Shown: positions 35,617 to 42,084 of the stretch, in pieces
Position numbering within the stretch: position 1 is the stretch's first letter
Layout of the letters: each line of letters opens with the position of its first letter
Assembly (NCBI GenBank): GCA_003279565.1
Contig: QCHN01000011.1
Coordinates: 1 to 42,084, forward strand
Reading direction: 5' to 3'
Origin: Prochlorococcus sp. AG-402-C09
GTDB lineage: Bacteria > Cyanobacteriota > Cyanobacteriia > PCC-6307 > Cyanobiaceae
DNA length: 42,084 bases
Program-made: the position numbers and the translations under genes
The notes under the pieces: generated by a model
The model's input: only the letters and a program-made list of their open reading frames with translations
Databases searched by the model: none
Told to the model about the DNA's origin: nothing

Positions 35617-35946
35617 CTAGCAATAGTCTCTTAGCTCTCTCCATTTATCTAGTCCTGCTTTAAGATTCTCTATTTCAGTTTCAGTACCATTTGATTTAAA
35701 TGCTTTAATCAAAGACTCCGTAGCTTCAATTCCATAGCTAGCAGCTTCTCTTTGCCTTGCACAAACTCTGTCTCTGGACCCATCTTTTAGATCTGTCTCA
35801 ATTTCTTTCAGTATTTTGCTTGCTTTCTCTTGTTTTTGATAAAAATCACTTAAATACATCTCAAATTCTGACTCAGCATTAACTGATATGACTGAAGAAA
35901 ATAAGAGAATCAATGATATTAATAATAGAGGAAATAAGCGTTTCAT
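35617..35946 (-). CDS. exported helical protein, 109 aa
   Basis: A signal peptide, MKRLFPLLLISLILLFSSVI, with cleavage near VNA (residue 24). The mature part is almost wholly helical and charged,  with Cys 62 and a C-terminal Cys 109 (LRDYC). The two Cys could clip the helical hairpin in the periplasm. No named family; composition is similar to small thylakoid-lumen or periplasmic helical proteins. Confidence 0.7.
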   Translation of the reverse strand: MKRLFPLLLISLILLFSSVISVNAESEFEMYLSDFYQKQEKASKILKEIETDLKDGSRDRVCARQREAASYGIEATESLIKAFKSNGTETEIENLKAGLDKWRELRDYC

Positions 35947-35952
35947 ATTTTC

Positions 35953-36153
35953 ATGATGGCGATCTTGCTAATCTTCACAACCTATTTATATGCAATGTCA
36001 TATGGGGAACCCGAACACGCAGCACGTACAAAATGTTTAGATGATAATTACATGAAACCAAATCAATTTTACTTCTCCGTTTTTACACGCAAACCATTGG
36101 AAATGAGTTTGCTTTTTATTTATTGTGCTTCATTAGCATGCTTCGCTAGTTGA
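35953..36153 (+). CDS. small membrane protein, 66 aa
   Basis: MMAILLIFTTYLYAMSYGEP starts with a short span, followed by a polar part and a second hydrophobic part near the end (RKPLEMSLLFIYCASLACFA). The KPLEMSLLFIYC block is similar to KPLAMTFAFVVC in the next gene (36165-36266), so they may be tandem relatives. Divergent with 35617-35946, 6 bases between starts. Confidence 0.5.
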   Translation: MMAILLIFTTYLYAMSYGEPEHAARTKCLDDNYMKPNQFYFSVFTRKPLEMSLLFIYCASLACFAS

Positions 36154-36164
36154 TAGATATTTAA

Positions 36165-36266
36165 ATGAACTCCCCTAATGAATTATTTCAAAAACCATTG
36201 GCAATGACATTTGCATTTGTGGTTTGTACTTTCATTACTGATTCTTTGGTTGGCAATTTAGTATGA
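36165..36266 (+). CDS. single-span membrane peptide, 33 aa, coupled
   Basis: MNSPNELFQKPLAMTFAFVV then CTFITDSLVGNLV. A span at about residues 13-26. Its TGA overlaps the ATG at 36263 (ATGA). The KPLxM, hydrophobic, C block recurs in the gene before it. Unknown function. Confidence 0.54.
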   Translation: MNSPNELFQKPLAMTFAFVVCTFITDSLVGNLV

Positions 36267-36457
36267 AGATACCTTCGATAAGTTTAAAAAGAACACTTGA
36301 CGTGACAATGAAGGATACCTTCCAAAGGATAAAAGAATTATGTGAGAAAGACAGACAAGCATTAAGAGAGGAATACAAAGAATGGATAGAAGCTAGTGAA
36401 GGTGGAAATAAACAACCTCATGTTCTTTATATGAATCAGATAAAATCTAAAAGTTAA
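36263..36457 (+). CDS. basic helical protein, 64 aa
   Basis: MKIPSISLKRTLDVTMKDTF, then a long charged helix (KELCEKDRQALREEYKEWIE) and a polar tail. One Cys. Soluble. Translationally coupled to 36165-36266 and followed by a terminator-like hairpin at 36459-36500. No family recognised. Confidence 0.6.
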   Translation: MKIPSISLKRTLDVTMKDTFQRIKELCEKDRQALREEYKEWIEASEGGNKQPHVLYMNQIKSKS

Positions 36458-36458
36458 A

Positions 36459-36500
36459 ACGATCATTAAAAAGGGGCTTTAATTGCCCCTTGATGATCGT
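36459..36500. terminator. long hairpin between convergent genes
   Basis: GGGGC (36473-36477) pairs with GCCCC (36485-36489) around a 7-base loop; outside it, ACGATCAT pairs with ATGATCGT. It starts 2 bases after the stop of 36263-36457 and lies 37 bases from the end of the convergent gene 36537-36917, so it may serve both directions. Interior T/A runs replace a clear trailing T run. Confidence 0.6.
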
Positions 36501-36536
36501 CTGACAACCAGAATTTATTAGTAGCGTTTAGATCTC

Positions 36537-36917
36537 TCAAGCAGCTAATAGTTCTTCCTCCGCTGGTAATATTTTGGTTATTGACCCTTCCGATTCATCA
36601 CTACCAGTTATCTCTAGAGAAATAACGTCTTCTGATTCTGGATTCGGCTCGACACTTTGCTCTGAAGCTATCTCCAGATTTGGTTCAATATCTACTGACG
36701 AGGTGATCTCAGATAGAACCACTGGTGCTAACTCAGCTTCTTTAACAACTTGAGACCATGGGTTAACTGTTGCTGCAATGAAGTCCCGATTTGCCTCTGT
36801 TTTGTCTCCACGGGTTATGAGCAAGAAAGGAAGGGCAACGGTAAACAGACAGAAAATGGCTAGGAAAAAGTTGGCAATGGCCATTTCTCTACCAGGTTCA
36901 AATGCTGCTAGAAGCAT
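36537..36917 (-). CDS. membrane-anchored acidic protein, 126 aa
   Basis: MLLAAFEPGREMAIANFFLA leads into a span (about residues 12-34, AIANFFLAIFCLFTVALPFL). An acidic, Ser/Glu/Pro-rich tail of about 85 residues follows, with no Cys. Low complexity and predicted disordered. The architecture resembles 18317-18781 (one N-terminal span, acidic tail). Shadow frame 36778-36990 on the other strand. Confidence 0.66.
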   Translation of the reverse strand: MLLAAFEPGREMAIANFFLAIFCLFTVALPFLLITRGDKTEANRDFIAATVNPWSQVVKEAELAPVVLSEITSSVDIEPNLEIASEQSVEPNPESEDVISLEITGSDESEGSITKILPAEEELLAA

Positions 36918-37071
36918 AAAAAGAAAAGCAATTTGTTTAAAAAATCACTTACTTTTTATCCTTAAGCCATACCTTCGCAAACAAACTTAATCGAAAAATT
37001 TAATATATTCAAAATCAATGACTTTATAGGGATATTTAAAGTTGATTTTTTGAGTGACAGTTAGTGATGTC

Positions 37072-37470
37072 TCATTCTGTCATTAGACGATAAGCAAAAT
37101 CATCAACCCTCTTCTGATTCACTCCATTATCTCCAACTCCTACTCTTGATTCTGATCTGACTTGAATAATACCTTTTTCTGGAATTGCTTTGAGAAGTAG
37201 ATCATCAGTATATCTTCTCCATTTGGTCTTTGCTTCAGCATGAATAAATGAATCAGTCTTTTCAACTATTTTTGTTCTTGCTGTTTCAGAAACTATTTTG
37301 GTTGCTTTCATAAAAGCATTTTCTAAATCATTTACTTTAAAGTCTTTTCTCACGCAGTGAGTTATGACAACACAATCTGGCAGATCAGTTGTTATTGCAT
37401 TTGCTTTATGGGGGGTAATAGTAAGAATAAGAAGAATTGAAAAGAAGAAAGTTAAAAATCGATTAATCAT
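37072..37470 (-). CDS. DUF1499 family exported protein, 132 aa
   Basis: From ATG 37470: MINRFLTFFFSILLILTITP, then ANA cleavage at about residue 25, a signal peptide. The mature domain shows the DUF1499 layout: LPDCVVITHCV near the start, a helix with EKTDSFIHAEAKTKWRRYTD, then a strand block (GIIQVRSESRVGVGDNGVNQ) and a final RVDDFAYRL. The residue pattern fits; function of DUF1499 is unknown. The frame upstream to 37512 adds no signal feature, so this start is chosen. Confidence 0.82.
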   Translation of the reverse strand: MINRFLTFFFSILLILTITPHKANAITTDLPDCVVITHCVRKDFKVNDLENAFMKATKIVSETARTKIVEKTDSFIHAEAKTKWRRYTDDLLLKAIPEKGIIQVRSESRVGVGDNGVNQKRVDDFAYRLMTE

Positions 37471-37618
37471 TGATTCAAAAGATCTAGCAAAATGAATTTC
37501 AAAACAATACAAATGAATATATCCTAGGTGAAAATTAAATTTGATTTAACTCAAGGATTTTTAAGGATTTATGGTTTGAAATTTTGATCTATCAAAGCTT
37601 GTAAAAAGAATTATGGAT

Positions 37619-37640
37619 AAAAAAGGCTTTTCTAAAGCCA
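37619..37640 (-). terminator. intrinsic terminator of the MSGDNLL gene
   Basis: On the minus strand: GGCTTT, loop AGAA, AAGCC, then a run of six T. It lies about 14 bases beyond the stop of 37654-37824. Plus-strand coordinates of the stem are 37625-37639. Confidence 0.75.
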
Positions 37641-37653
37641 TCTGAGCATCTTT

Positions 37654-37824
37654 TTAACTTGCTAGTTCATTTCCCCATTCTTTGTGTTTCTTATCTAAAT
37701 CTATGATTGAATTTTTTTTTGCATTAAGTATTAGTAAGCGATGAACTAGCTCGATTTTTGTTTCAGTTACCTCTTCTGAGTAAAACTTTAGAGGTTGCTC
37801 TCCGAGCAAATTGTCGCCACTCAT
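37654..37824 (-). CDS. MSGDNLL microprotein, 56 aa, copy 2
   Basis: MSGDNLLGEQPLKFYSEEVT, then ETKIELVHRLLILNAKK and a charged C-terminus. The first 24 residues match copy 1 (17838-17978); the rest differs. Codons of the shared start (AGT-GGC-GAC-AAT-TTG against AGT-GGT-GAT-AAC-CTA) differ mainly at synonymous positions. Soluble helical protein. A terminator follows. Confidence 0.66.
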   Translation of the reverse strand: MSGDNLLGEQPLKFYSEEVTETKIELVHRLLILNAKKNSIIDLDKKHKEWGNELAS

Positions 37825-38033
37825 TAATTCAAAAAATTTTTACAACTGATTTTTTAGGATGAAATCGAACATAAGCATTGCTTTTTAAGGTTTTTTTTCT
37901 TTTTGCTTTACATCACTCTTACTGGTTGTCCCTACTTTTTCCATCCAATTAGCAAGACTGGAAGTGGTTATGATCTATTAAATTAATAGTTTTTCTAGTA
38001 TCGCTTGCTCTCTACAAGCTTATTGACTTGAAA

Positions 38034-38117
38034 ATGCTGGTACTTGTAACCTTCTTATTCTTTCCCTCCCGGGGGGTCACACCAAGTAGGTTCTTTGGTT
38101 TCTGTTTGATTGAGTAA
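38034..38117 (+). CDS. small ORF, 27 aa, coupled
   Basis: MLVLVTFLFFPSRGVTPSRF then FGFCLIE. A hydrophobic start, basic middle. Its TAA overlaps the ATG at 38117 (TAATG), so it may be a leader or coupled peptide. It contains a G-rich patch (CCCGGGGGG) unlike its surroundings. Confidence 0.36.
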   Translation: MLVLVTFLFFPSRGVTPSRFFGFCLIE

Positions 38118-38320
38118 TGCAACCTGTTTTTCATTCTGAGTTTATAGGAATTGATTGGCCCATCTTGTTTATTGGTCACATCATTATGTTTTGGTCTTTA
38201 AGTTTAAGACTTGATTGGTCTTGGATACCGTTAACGGATCATGAGAAATTGTGTGGTTCTAAAGGTGATGCATATCGAGCACAAGTGAGTTCATTGGAGA
38301 AAACTTTTCAAAATAGCTAA
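38117..38320 (+). CDS. membrane-associated protein, 67 aa
   Basis: MQPVFHSEFIGIDWPILFIG then HIIMFWSLSLRLDWSWIPLT: an aromatic, hydrophobic part from about residue 10 to 37, Trp-rich, then a charged tail with one Cys (KLCGSKGD). Possibly a membrane-surface protein. It is overlapped at its start by the 27-aa frame and followed within 2 bases by the exported protein at 38322. Family not recognised. Confidence 0.5.
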   Translation: MQPVFHSEFIGIDWPILFIGHIIMFWSLSLRLDWSWIPLTDHEKLCGSKGDAYRAQVSSLEKTFQNS

Positions 38321-38321
38321 A

Positions 38322-38534
38322 ATGAAAATGAAATTACTTCTCGTTTTACAAATATCCTTATCCTTTTTATTTCCCACAAAAACTCAAGCATCAATAACTG
38401 ATCAGGTTAGTTCTATATGTGAAAGTTTTGCGACAGGTAAAATAGACGCCCTTAAAACATTAGAGGCTTTAGATCTAAGTATTGATGATTATTCAATAGG
38501 CGTGAGCAATACTGCAAAAATATTTTGTGCTTAG
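38322..38534 (+). CDS. two-Cys exported family, 70 aa
   Basis: A signal peptide MKMKLLLVLQISLSFLFPTK, cleavage near TQA (residue 23). The mature part has Cys 33 (SICESF) and Cys 69 (KIFCA), 35 residues apart, with an Ala-Leu-rich central part (ALKTLEALDLS). Same layout as 40855-41094 and 23239-23490. Likely one disulfide in the periplasm or lumen. Unknown function. Confidence 0.64.
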   Translation: MKMKLLLVLQISLSFLFPTKTQASITDQVSSICESFATGKIDALKTLEALDLSIDDYSIGVSNTAKIFCA

Positions 38535-38871
38535 TTTTTGAGTTCTTTTTATTTTTTATATCTACTACATTTAGGTAATTCTTGATCTTCGACATTAAAT
38601 TGGACTTGAAATAAAATAGATGTTTATACAAGTAACATGAACTTCAATTTTTCTTGTTTTTTTCTACCTTTAGTAATATTACTAGTATGATATGGTTGGA
38701 AAATCGTTGTATTAAAAGTACTGTTATATGATTTTAAATGGATAGTGCTTACTTAAACAGACTTATAAACTTTTGAAAAACGTTACTAAATGCAGAGCAC
38801 TGGTTTAAAAATGCATACCCAGGTAAATGTAGTTTCTGATTTTCCTCAATTTCCTTTTTCACTATCTAGGC
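38535..38871. other. intergenic, 337 bases, nothing accepted
   Basis: Very AT-rich. A 17-codon frame at 38637 (MNFNFSCFFLPLVILLV) is hydrophobic but too short to call. No hairpin with a T run is seen. It probably holds the promoter of 38872. Confidence 0.5.
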
Positions 38872-39348
38872 ATGAATATTGCGCAATCATCCCCTTTGTA
38901 TGATTATTGGAATTCTAATCAAGACGAGAATGATGATAAAAAGAGACTGTTAATGCTTAATCCTAAGGAACCTGCTTCTAACCTTTTTAGGAATGAACCC
39001 TACAAATGGGAGAATCTCTATCAAAGCGTTCTTAAAAACGTTATTAGCGGAGATGATTCATCACTAAAAGGATTGATGGTTTTGTTATCTACAATCTGTA
39101 AAAAAGAGAAAGATATAGTTCTTAACGCTCTCGAGGCTTTGTTAGATAAGAATGTAATTTATAAATTGAGAAATGAAAAATATCAGGATATAAAGTCTAG
39201 TAAAAATTTTTATACTGCCTTAATAATATTGTTGACTATTTTCATCAATCCATATGATATAGAACTTAAAAAAGAACCAAAACATCTTTATGAGAAAACA
39301 GGAATGTTTTTTTATAAATTTAGAAAGATAGTTTTATCAAATAAGTGA
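38872..39348 (+). CDS. unknown helical protein, 158 aa
   Basis: MNIAQSSPLYDYWNSNQDEN then helix-rich parts (KWENLYQSVLKNVI, GLMVLLSTICKKEKD, ALEALLDKNVIYKL) and a weakly hydrophobic stretch (FYTALIILLTIFINPYDI) before a basic end. The order of short amphipathic helices is like a repeat-type alpha solenoid. One Cys. A clean ATG; a good ORF length for this window. Family not recognised. Confidence 0.66.
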   Translation: MNIAQSSPLYDYWNSNQDENDDKKRLLMLNPKEPASNLFRNEPYKWENLYQSVLKNVISGDDSSLKGLMVLLSTICKKEKDIVLNALEALLDKNVIYKLRNEKYQDIKSSKNFYTALIILLTIFINPYDIELKKEPKHLYEKTGMFFYKFRKIVLSNK

Positions 39349-39409
39349 GATTTAAATCTCTATTGAAAGATTTTTTTATTGTATAAAATTTTGTCTTAGA
39401 GAAGGATAA

Positions 39410-39694
39410 CTATTGGAGAGAAAATTTTTCTATTAATTTTCTAAGTTTTTCTGATCGAGAGTTTTTTTGGGGTCTAGCAGCATCAAGTACTGCAGCACAA
39501 CATAATTGCCATGATGATCCATCTTTTAATTTCAATTCTTTAGAAATATTGACTGGAGCAGAGGTTAAGGAAGTTATTTCATCGATATGATCGAGGGTTT
39601 CCCAATGTTCACCCTCTAGGAAATCTAGTTCAACTTTAGAGAGCAGTTTTGTTGCAATAAAATCCTTGATTAATTCTGTAAGTTCTAAAGGCAT
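39410..39694 (-). CDS. unknown protein, 94 aa
   Basis: MPLELTELIKDFIATKLLSK, an acidic helix part (ELDFLEGEHWETLDHI), then LKDGSSWQLCCAAVLDAARP and a basic end. Tandem Cys in QLCCAA. Predicted soluble and helical. Clean ATG. Family not recognised. Confidence 0.6.
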   Translation of the reverse strand: MPLELTELIKDFIATKLLSKVELDFLEGEHWETLDHIDEITSLTSAPVNISKELKLKDGSSWQLCCAAVLDAARPQKNSRSEKLRKLIEKFSLQ

Positions 39695-39881
39695 TTTTCA
39701 ATTAATCTAATCGATAAATCCATAGGTTTAAAACTAAAGGCTTTTTTTAATAAGTTATTTTGTTTTGAGGATAGCACTTATCTAAATTATTTAATTACAA
39801 GCTGATTTTTGAATTCAATCCTTTAAGGCCTAATTAAGATAACTATAATAAAAAGAAAGAAACCGATTCCTGAAGCAATAA

Positions 39882-40256
39882 ATGAGCATGGAGATTACAA
39901 CCGAATCCGCAAAAAAGGCACAAAAAGAAGCTGAATGGGCATATAACAAAGCTATGGAAAAGTTCTATTATTCAATGTTGGAGGTTGTTTTCTTAAGGAT
40001 CAAAAGTCATCTATCTACCCAGGGCCTAAAGAAAGTTGTGGAGATAGATAAGAAAAGAGCTAACAACGAAAATCTGGGAGTTGAATTTAGTCAAAAAACT
40101 TGGTCGGTATTAGCAGAAGCATGGACAGGTGCAGAGGGTTTGGCGATGACTAAGATCGCTGAACTTTATGGGCTGGAGATATCTGATTTGGATATATCCA
40201 AAATTCAAAAGCATGATGGAAATGATAGTTCTCCCAAATGCACTCCATCAAACTAA
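39882..40256 (+). CDS. unknown helical protein, 124 aa
   Basis: MSMEITTESAKKAQKEAEWA, an Ala/Lys-rich helix, then aromatic-rich parts (FYYSMLEVVFLRIKSHL), NENLGVEFSQKTWSVLAEAW and EGLAMTKIAELYGLEISD, with a polar end. No membrane span and a single Cys near the C-terminus (SPKCTPSN). Length and composition support a real gene; family not recognised. Confidence 0.62.
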   Translation: MSMEITTESAKKAQKEAEWAYNKAMEKFYYSMLEVVFLRIKSHLSTQGLKKVVEIDKKRANNENLGVEFSQKTWSVLAEAWTGAEGLAMTKIAELYGLEISDLDISKIQKHDGNDSSPKCTPSN

Positions 40257-40268
40257 CTTTGATCTATA

Positions 40269-40401
40269 TTGAATCCGTTTAATATCTTTACCGATCGTTT
40301 TGAAGTTGCAACAATTAAAAAAATTCTTGAAAGAAAGAAAAAAGCTACTTAAAAAGAAATATCTTAAATATTTAGTTGAACAACAACCAAACAAGCCTTG
40401 A
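40269..40401 (+). pseudogene. possible frameshifted microprotein gene
   Basis: From TTG 40269 the frame reads MNPFNIFTDRFEVATIKK to TAA at 40350. A second frame from TTG 40306 reads LQQLKKFLKERKKLL, then KKKYLKYLVEQQP to TGA at 40399-40401. Joined by a shift near 40305 they would give one basic helical protein, NPFNIFTDRFE and LQQLKKFLKER. No ATG in either. Low confidence. Confidence 0.25.
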
Positions 40402-40446
40402 CTTGAATAGGTGGTATTTATTCCTATGTCGTATTAGTCTAGTTAT

Positions 40447-40692
40447 ATGACATATTATGCAAAGCCAAATTTTATTCAATACGATGAGTGGTTTGATAAC
40501 AACATTGATCCTTGCGATTTAGAGTATGAGAAGGAAAAAAAGTTTAGTCATTCTGTTCACGAGAAGTTTTATAAAATGTCAAAACATAATTTAATTATCG
40601 GTGGGTCGGAGTCTGTTGCAGATTTAAATAAACCTGAGAGATGTTCAGATGGTTTTTGCCCCTTAACAGATGAAGAACTCAAGCAACTTTAA
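40447..40692 (+). CDS. acidic soluble protein, 81 aa
   Basis: MTYYAKPNFIQYDEWFDNNI, then an acidic part (DPCDLEYEKEKKF), a basic helix and a Cys-containing end (PERCSDGFCPLTDEELKQL). Cys 12, then Cys pairs in RCSDGFC, five residues apart. Possible metal site; unknown function. ATG start. Confidence 0.6.
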   Translation: MTYYAKPNFIQYDEWFDNNIDPCDLEYEKEKKFSHSVHEKFYKMSKHNLIIGGSESVADLNKPERCSDGFCPLTDEELKQL

Positions 40693-40854
40693 TCAAATTT
40701 AAATTAAGAAAAGATATGAATTTGAATGATCATTTATTTATTTAGAAGCGTTTACTTTTTTCTTTTGTCTACAATGTCCATTCTTTTGTATAAAAGCAAT
40801 AACTGGTTTCAACGCTCTAGAGGTTTATCTAAAAAAGATGATTGAATTATCTAT

Positions 40855-41094
40855 ATGAAATATCTACTTCTAGTGACTTTCTTGTTGGGCTTTAGCACTC
40901 CTTCGGAAGCAGTTACTACCCGAATGTTTAAAGTTCTAGATACTTGTGCAAGATATAGGTTGAAAGAGAAAACTGCTTTAGTCGCAATAAAAGACCTCAA
41001 ACTCAAATATGAGGGTAAAGATGAAAGTGAGGCAGAGCTATTCATCAAATTGTATTGCTCGGTTTTTACTCCAAATGAAAATGTAGATTTTTAA
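40855..41094 (+). CDS. two-Cys exported family, 79 aa
   Basis: Signal peptide MKYLLLVTFLLGFSTPSEAV with cleavage near SEA (residue 19). The mature part has Cys 31 (VLDTCARY) and Cys 68 (KLYCSV), 36 residues apart, with ALVAIKDLKL between. Third member of the group with 23239-23490 and 38322-38534. It ends 8 bases before the amidotransferase gene and may share its transcript. Function unknown. Confidence 0.68.
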   Translation: MKYLLLVTFLLGFSTPSEAVTTRMFKVLDTCARYRLKEKTALVAIKDLKLKYEGKDESEAELFIKLYCSVFTPNENVDF

Positions 41095-41102
41095 ATTTAT
41101 TT

Positions 41103-41834
41103 ATGAGTCGTTTACTTGTTCTCCAGCATTTAGAACGCGAGCGACCGGGACTGTTTGTCAATCTTGCTAAGGAAAGAGGATTTAGTGTTTGTACTTTTCG
41201 TTTGGATCTAGGAGACTCTCTTCCAGAACTTAGGAATGGAGATTTACTTTTGGTGTTGGGTGGACCTATGGGTATAAGAGACATTGGTACAGCAACTTAT
41301 CCATGGCTTGTTGAAGAAATTGGTCTAATTAAAGAAGCCCTAAATCAAGGCGTTGGGTTAATAGGGGTATGCTTGGGAGCTCAACTTTTGGCCTATGCAG
41401 CTGGTGGTGATGTTGAAATGATTAAGGAGGAGGTATCTCATCAACCATTAGCTGAAATAGGGTGGGACAATATCTTTCCTCAATCACTAGATGATAACTT
41501 TAAACTGAGAAGACTTTTAAGTCATCCTTTCCCTGTTTTGCATTGGCATGGAGACAGAATTTTATTGCCTAATTCTGCAGAGCTGATTGCTAGTAGTTGT
41601 AGATGTAAGGAGCAATTATTTAGTATTGGTCCATTAGCTTATGGGATGCAATTTCACGTTGAGATTGACGATGAGATGGTTAATACGTGGATTTCAGAAG
41701 ATCAGAAGTTTATTTCTTCAGCACTAGGAGCAGACGGTCAATCCATTTTAAAACAACAACAAAAAGAATTTGGTCATAAAACATTAGATTCTAGATTAGA
41801 GTTTTTAAACATTTTATTTGACCTATTAAGCTAA
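41103..41834 (+). CDS. class I glutamine amidotransferase (GMP synthase GATase-like), 243 aa
   Basis: Class I GATases release ammonia from glutamine with a Cys-His-Glu triad. Here the elbow GVCLGAQ gives nucleophile Cys 90, and MQFHVE gives His 185 and Glu 187; the oxyanion Gly-Gly is in VLGGPMG (about residues 51-57). It is a stand-alone GATase domain, with no synthetase half, as in the many GMP synthase-like proteins that act on amines or gamma-glutamyl compounds; the acceptor is unknown. Good length for the family. It starts at ATG 41103, 8 bases after the exported two-Cys gene. Confidence 0.92.
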   Translation: MSRLLVLQHLERERPGLFVNLAKERGFSVCTFRLDLGDSLPELRNGDLLLVLGGPMGIRDIGTATYPWLVEEIGLIKEALNQGVGLIGVCLGAQLLAYAAGGDVEMIKEEVSHQPLAEIGWDNIFPQSLDDNFKLRRLLSHPFPVLHWHGDRILLPNSAELIASSCRCKEQLFSIGPLAYGMQFHVEIDDEMVNTWISEDQKFISSALGADGQSILKQQQKEFGHKTLDSRLEFLNILFDLLS

Positions 41835-41868
41835 GTAAAATTTTTAGCTCCTTAAAATATTTACTAAA

Positions 41869-42069
41869 ATGCTTGATGACTTCACACTGGCGCAGTGCCG
41901 AAAAGATAGGGAAGTTCTTCAATTAAAAATTAAAAATCTTGAGCATGGTATTAATGAAGCCGAAAAAATGATTGCTGAGTCAAGTATGAATGATGAGGCA
42001 TTAACTTTTTTAAGAAGAAAAGTCGCAGAATCTAACCAGGATTTAGCAATTCTATATTTAATCCACTAA
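41869..42069 (+). CDS. coiled-coil microprotein, 66 aa
   Basis: MLDDFTLAQCRKDREVLQLK, then heptad-like helix (NLEHGINEAEKMIAESSMND, LTFLRRKVAESNQDL). Two predicted helices that could form an antiparallel or dimeric coiled coil. One Cys. Starts 34 bases after the amidotransferase stop. Family not recognised. Confidence 0.6.
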   Translation: MLDDFTLAQCRKDREVLQLKIKNLEHGINEAEKMIAESSMNDEALTFLRRKVAESNQDLAILYLIH

Positions 42070-42084
42070 GTAATCTTCATTGGA

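Noticed and set aside
35369-35634. Plus-strand frames opposite the 82-aa membrane-anchored protein
   Set aside because: Antisense shadows of a gene that has a clear N-terminal span and coupled downstream gene.
40774-40845. 23-codon frame MSILLYKSNNWFQRSRGLSK
   Set aside because: No relatives, no features and position in an AT-rich promoter region; chance is likely.
1-42084. CRISPR array, prophage, transposon or toxin-antitoxin locus
   Set aside because: No regularly spaced repeats, phage structural genes, transposase motifs or convincing toxin folds were found. Some coupled pairs of peptides look toxin-antitoxin-like in size only.

Overview
The window looks like a piece of a low-light-adapted Prochlorococcus chromosome (LLI/NATL-like is my guess). 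The reasons are the strong AT bias, marine-picocyanobacterial families (DUF1651, DUF4278, DUF3764-like, PAP/fibrillin, a CP12-like protein, DUF2839-like MGEAKRRK proteins) and an exceptional density of very short genes. There is no rRNA, CRISPR array, transposase or integrase. One tRNA, tRNA-Gly(CCC), is present. Clade and island status are inferences from gene content; nothing here was searched against a database.

Only about ten genes have a recognisable enzyme or domain assignment: an ABM-fold protein (7005-7391), a broken PAP/fibrillin gene (8135-8672), the SelO protein adenylyltransferase (21332-23026, minus), a DUF3764-like protein (23498-23782, minus), a HAD hydrolase (26708-27508, minus), two DUF1651 proteins (29395-29658 and 34295-34540), a DUF4278 protein (29894-30070), a CP12-like protein (30176-30340, minus), a proline iminopeptidase (31609-32559), a DUF1499 protein (37072-37470, minus) and a class I glutamine amidotransferase (41103-41834). 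Almost everything else is 25-140 codons: single-span membrane proteins, small secreted or lipid-anchored proteins, and small charged helical proteins. Many lie in two- or three-gene strings whose stop and start codons overlap (ATGA, TAATG or TGATG), as in translationally coupled operons.

The most striking property is that many of the microproteins are paralogues of one another, scattered over the 42 kb on both strands and mostly in unrelated neighbourhoods. The groups I could see are: an ECLQFGIC family (3 copies), MGEAKRRK/DUF2839-like (3), a RYxxxL helical family (4), a two-cysteine secreted family (3), an LxCPxxFI family (3), and pairs named here MSGDNLL, FICHL, MLTPYH, MTA/NLP, ELxLIF, DLI-membrane, DUF1651 and VRG/RKDCPV. 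In several, the nucleotide differences inside the conserved block are mainly synonymous, which argues for selection on the peptide. Two families carry a conserved upstream element: a 43-nt leader before both MLTPYH genes, and a GGTTAGSCCTACC hairpin before both MTA/NLP genes.

Region by region: 1-6.7 kb has microprotein strings, a broken lipoprotein gene and the VRG/RKDCPV pair. 7-11 kb has the ABM gene, the PAP pseudogene and a zinc-ribbon remnant. 11-20 kb is a microprotein field holding the ECLQFGIC cluster. 20.7-23 kb is SelO, with visibly higher GC. 23-25.4 kb holds small genes and the tRNA. 25.5-30.1 kb has coupled membrane peptides, the HAD gene, a MLTPYH copy and the DUF4278 gene with a structured 5' leader. 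30-42 kb has the CP12-like gene, the peptidase, the second MLTPYH copy, DUF1499, secreted two-Cys proteins and the amidotransferase. Signs of decay (in-frame stop, frameshifts, start-less open frames) are frequent, so the region appears to be in gene turnover.
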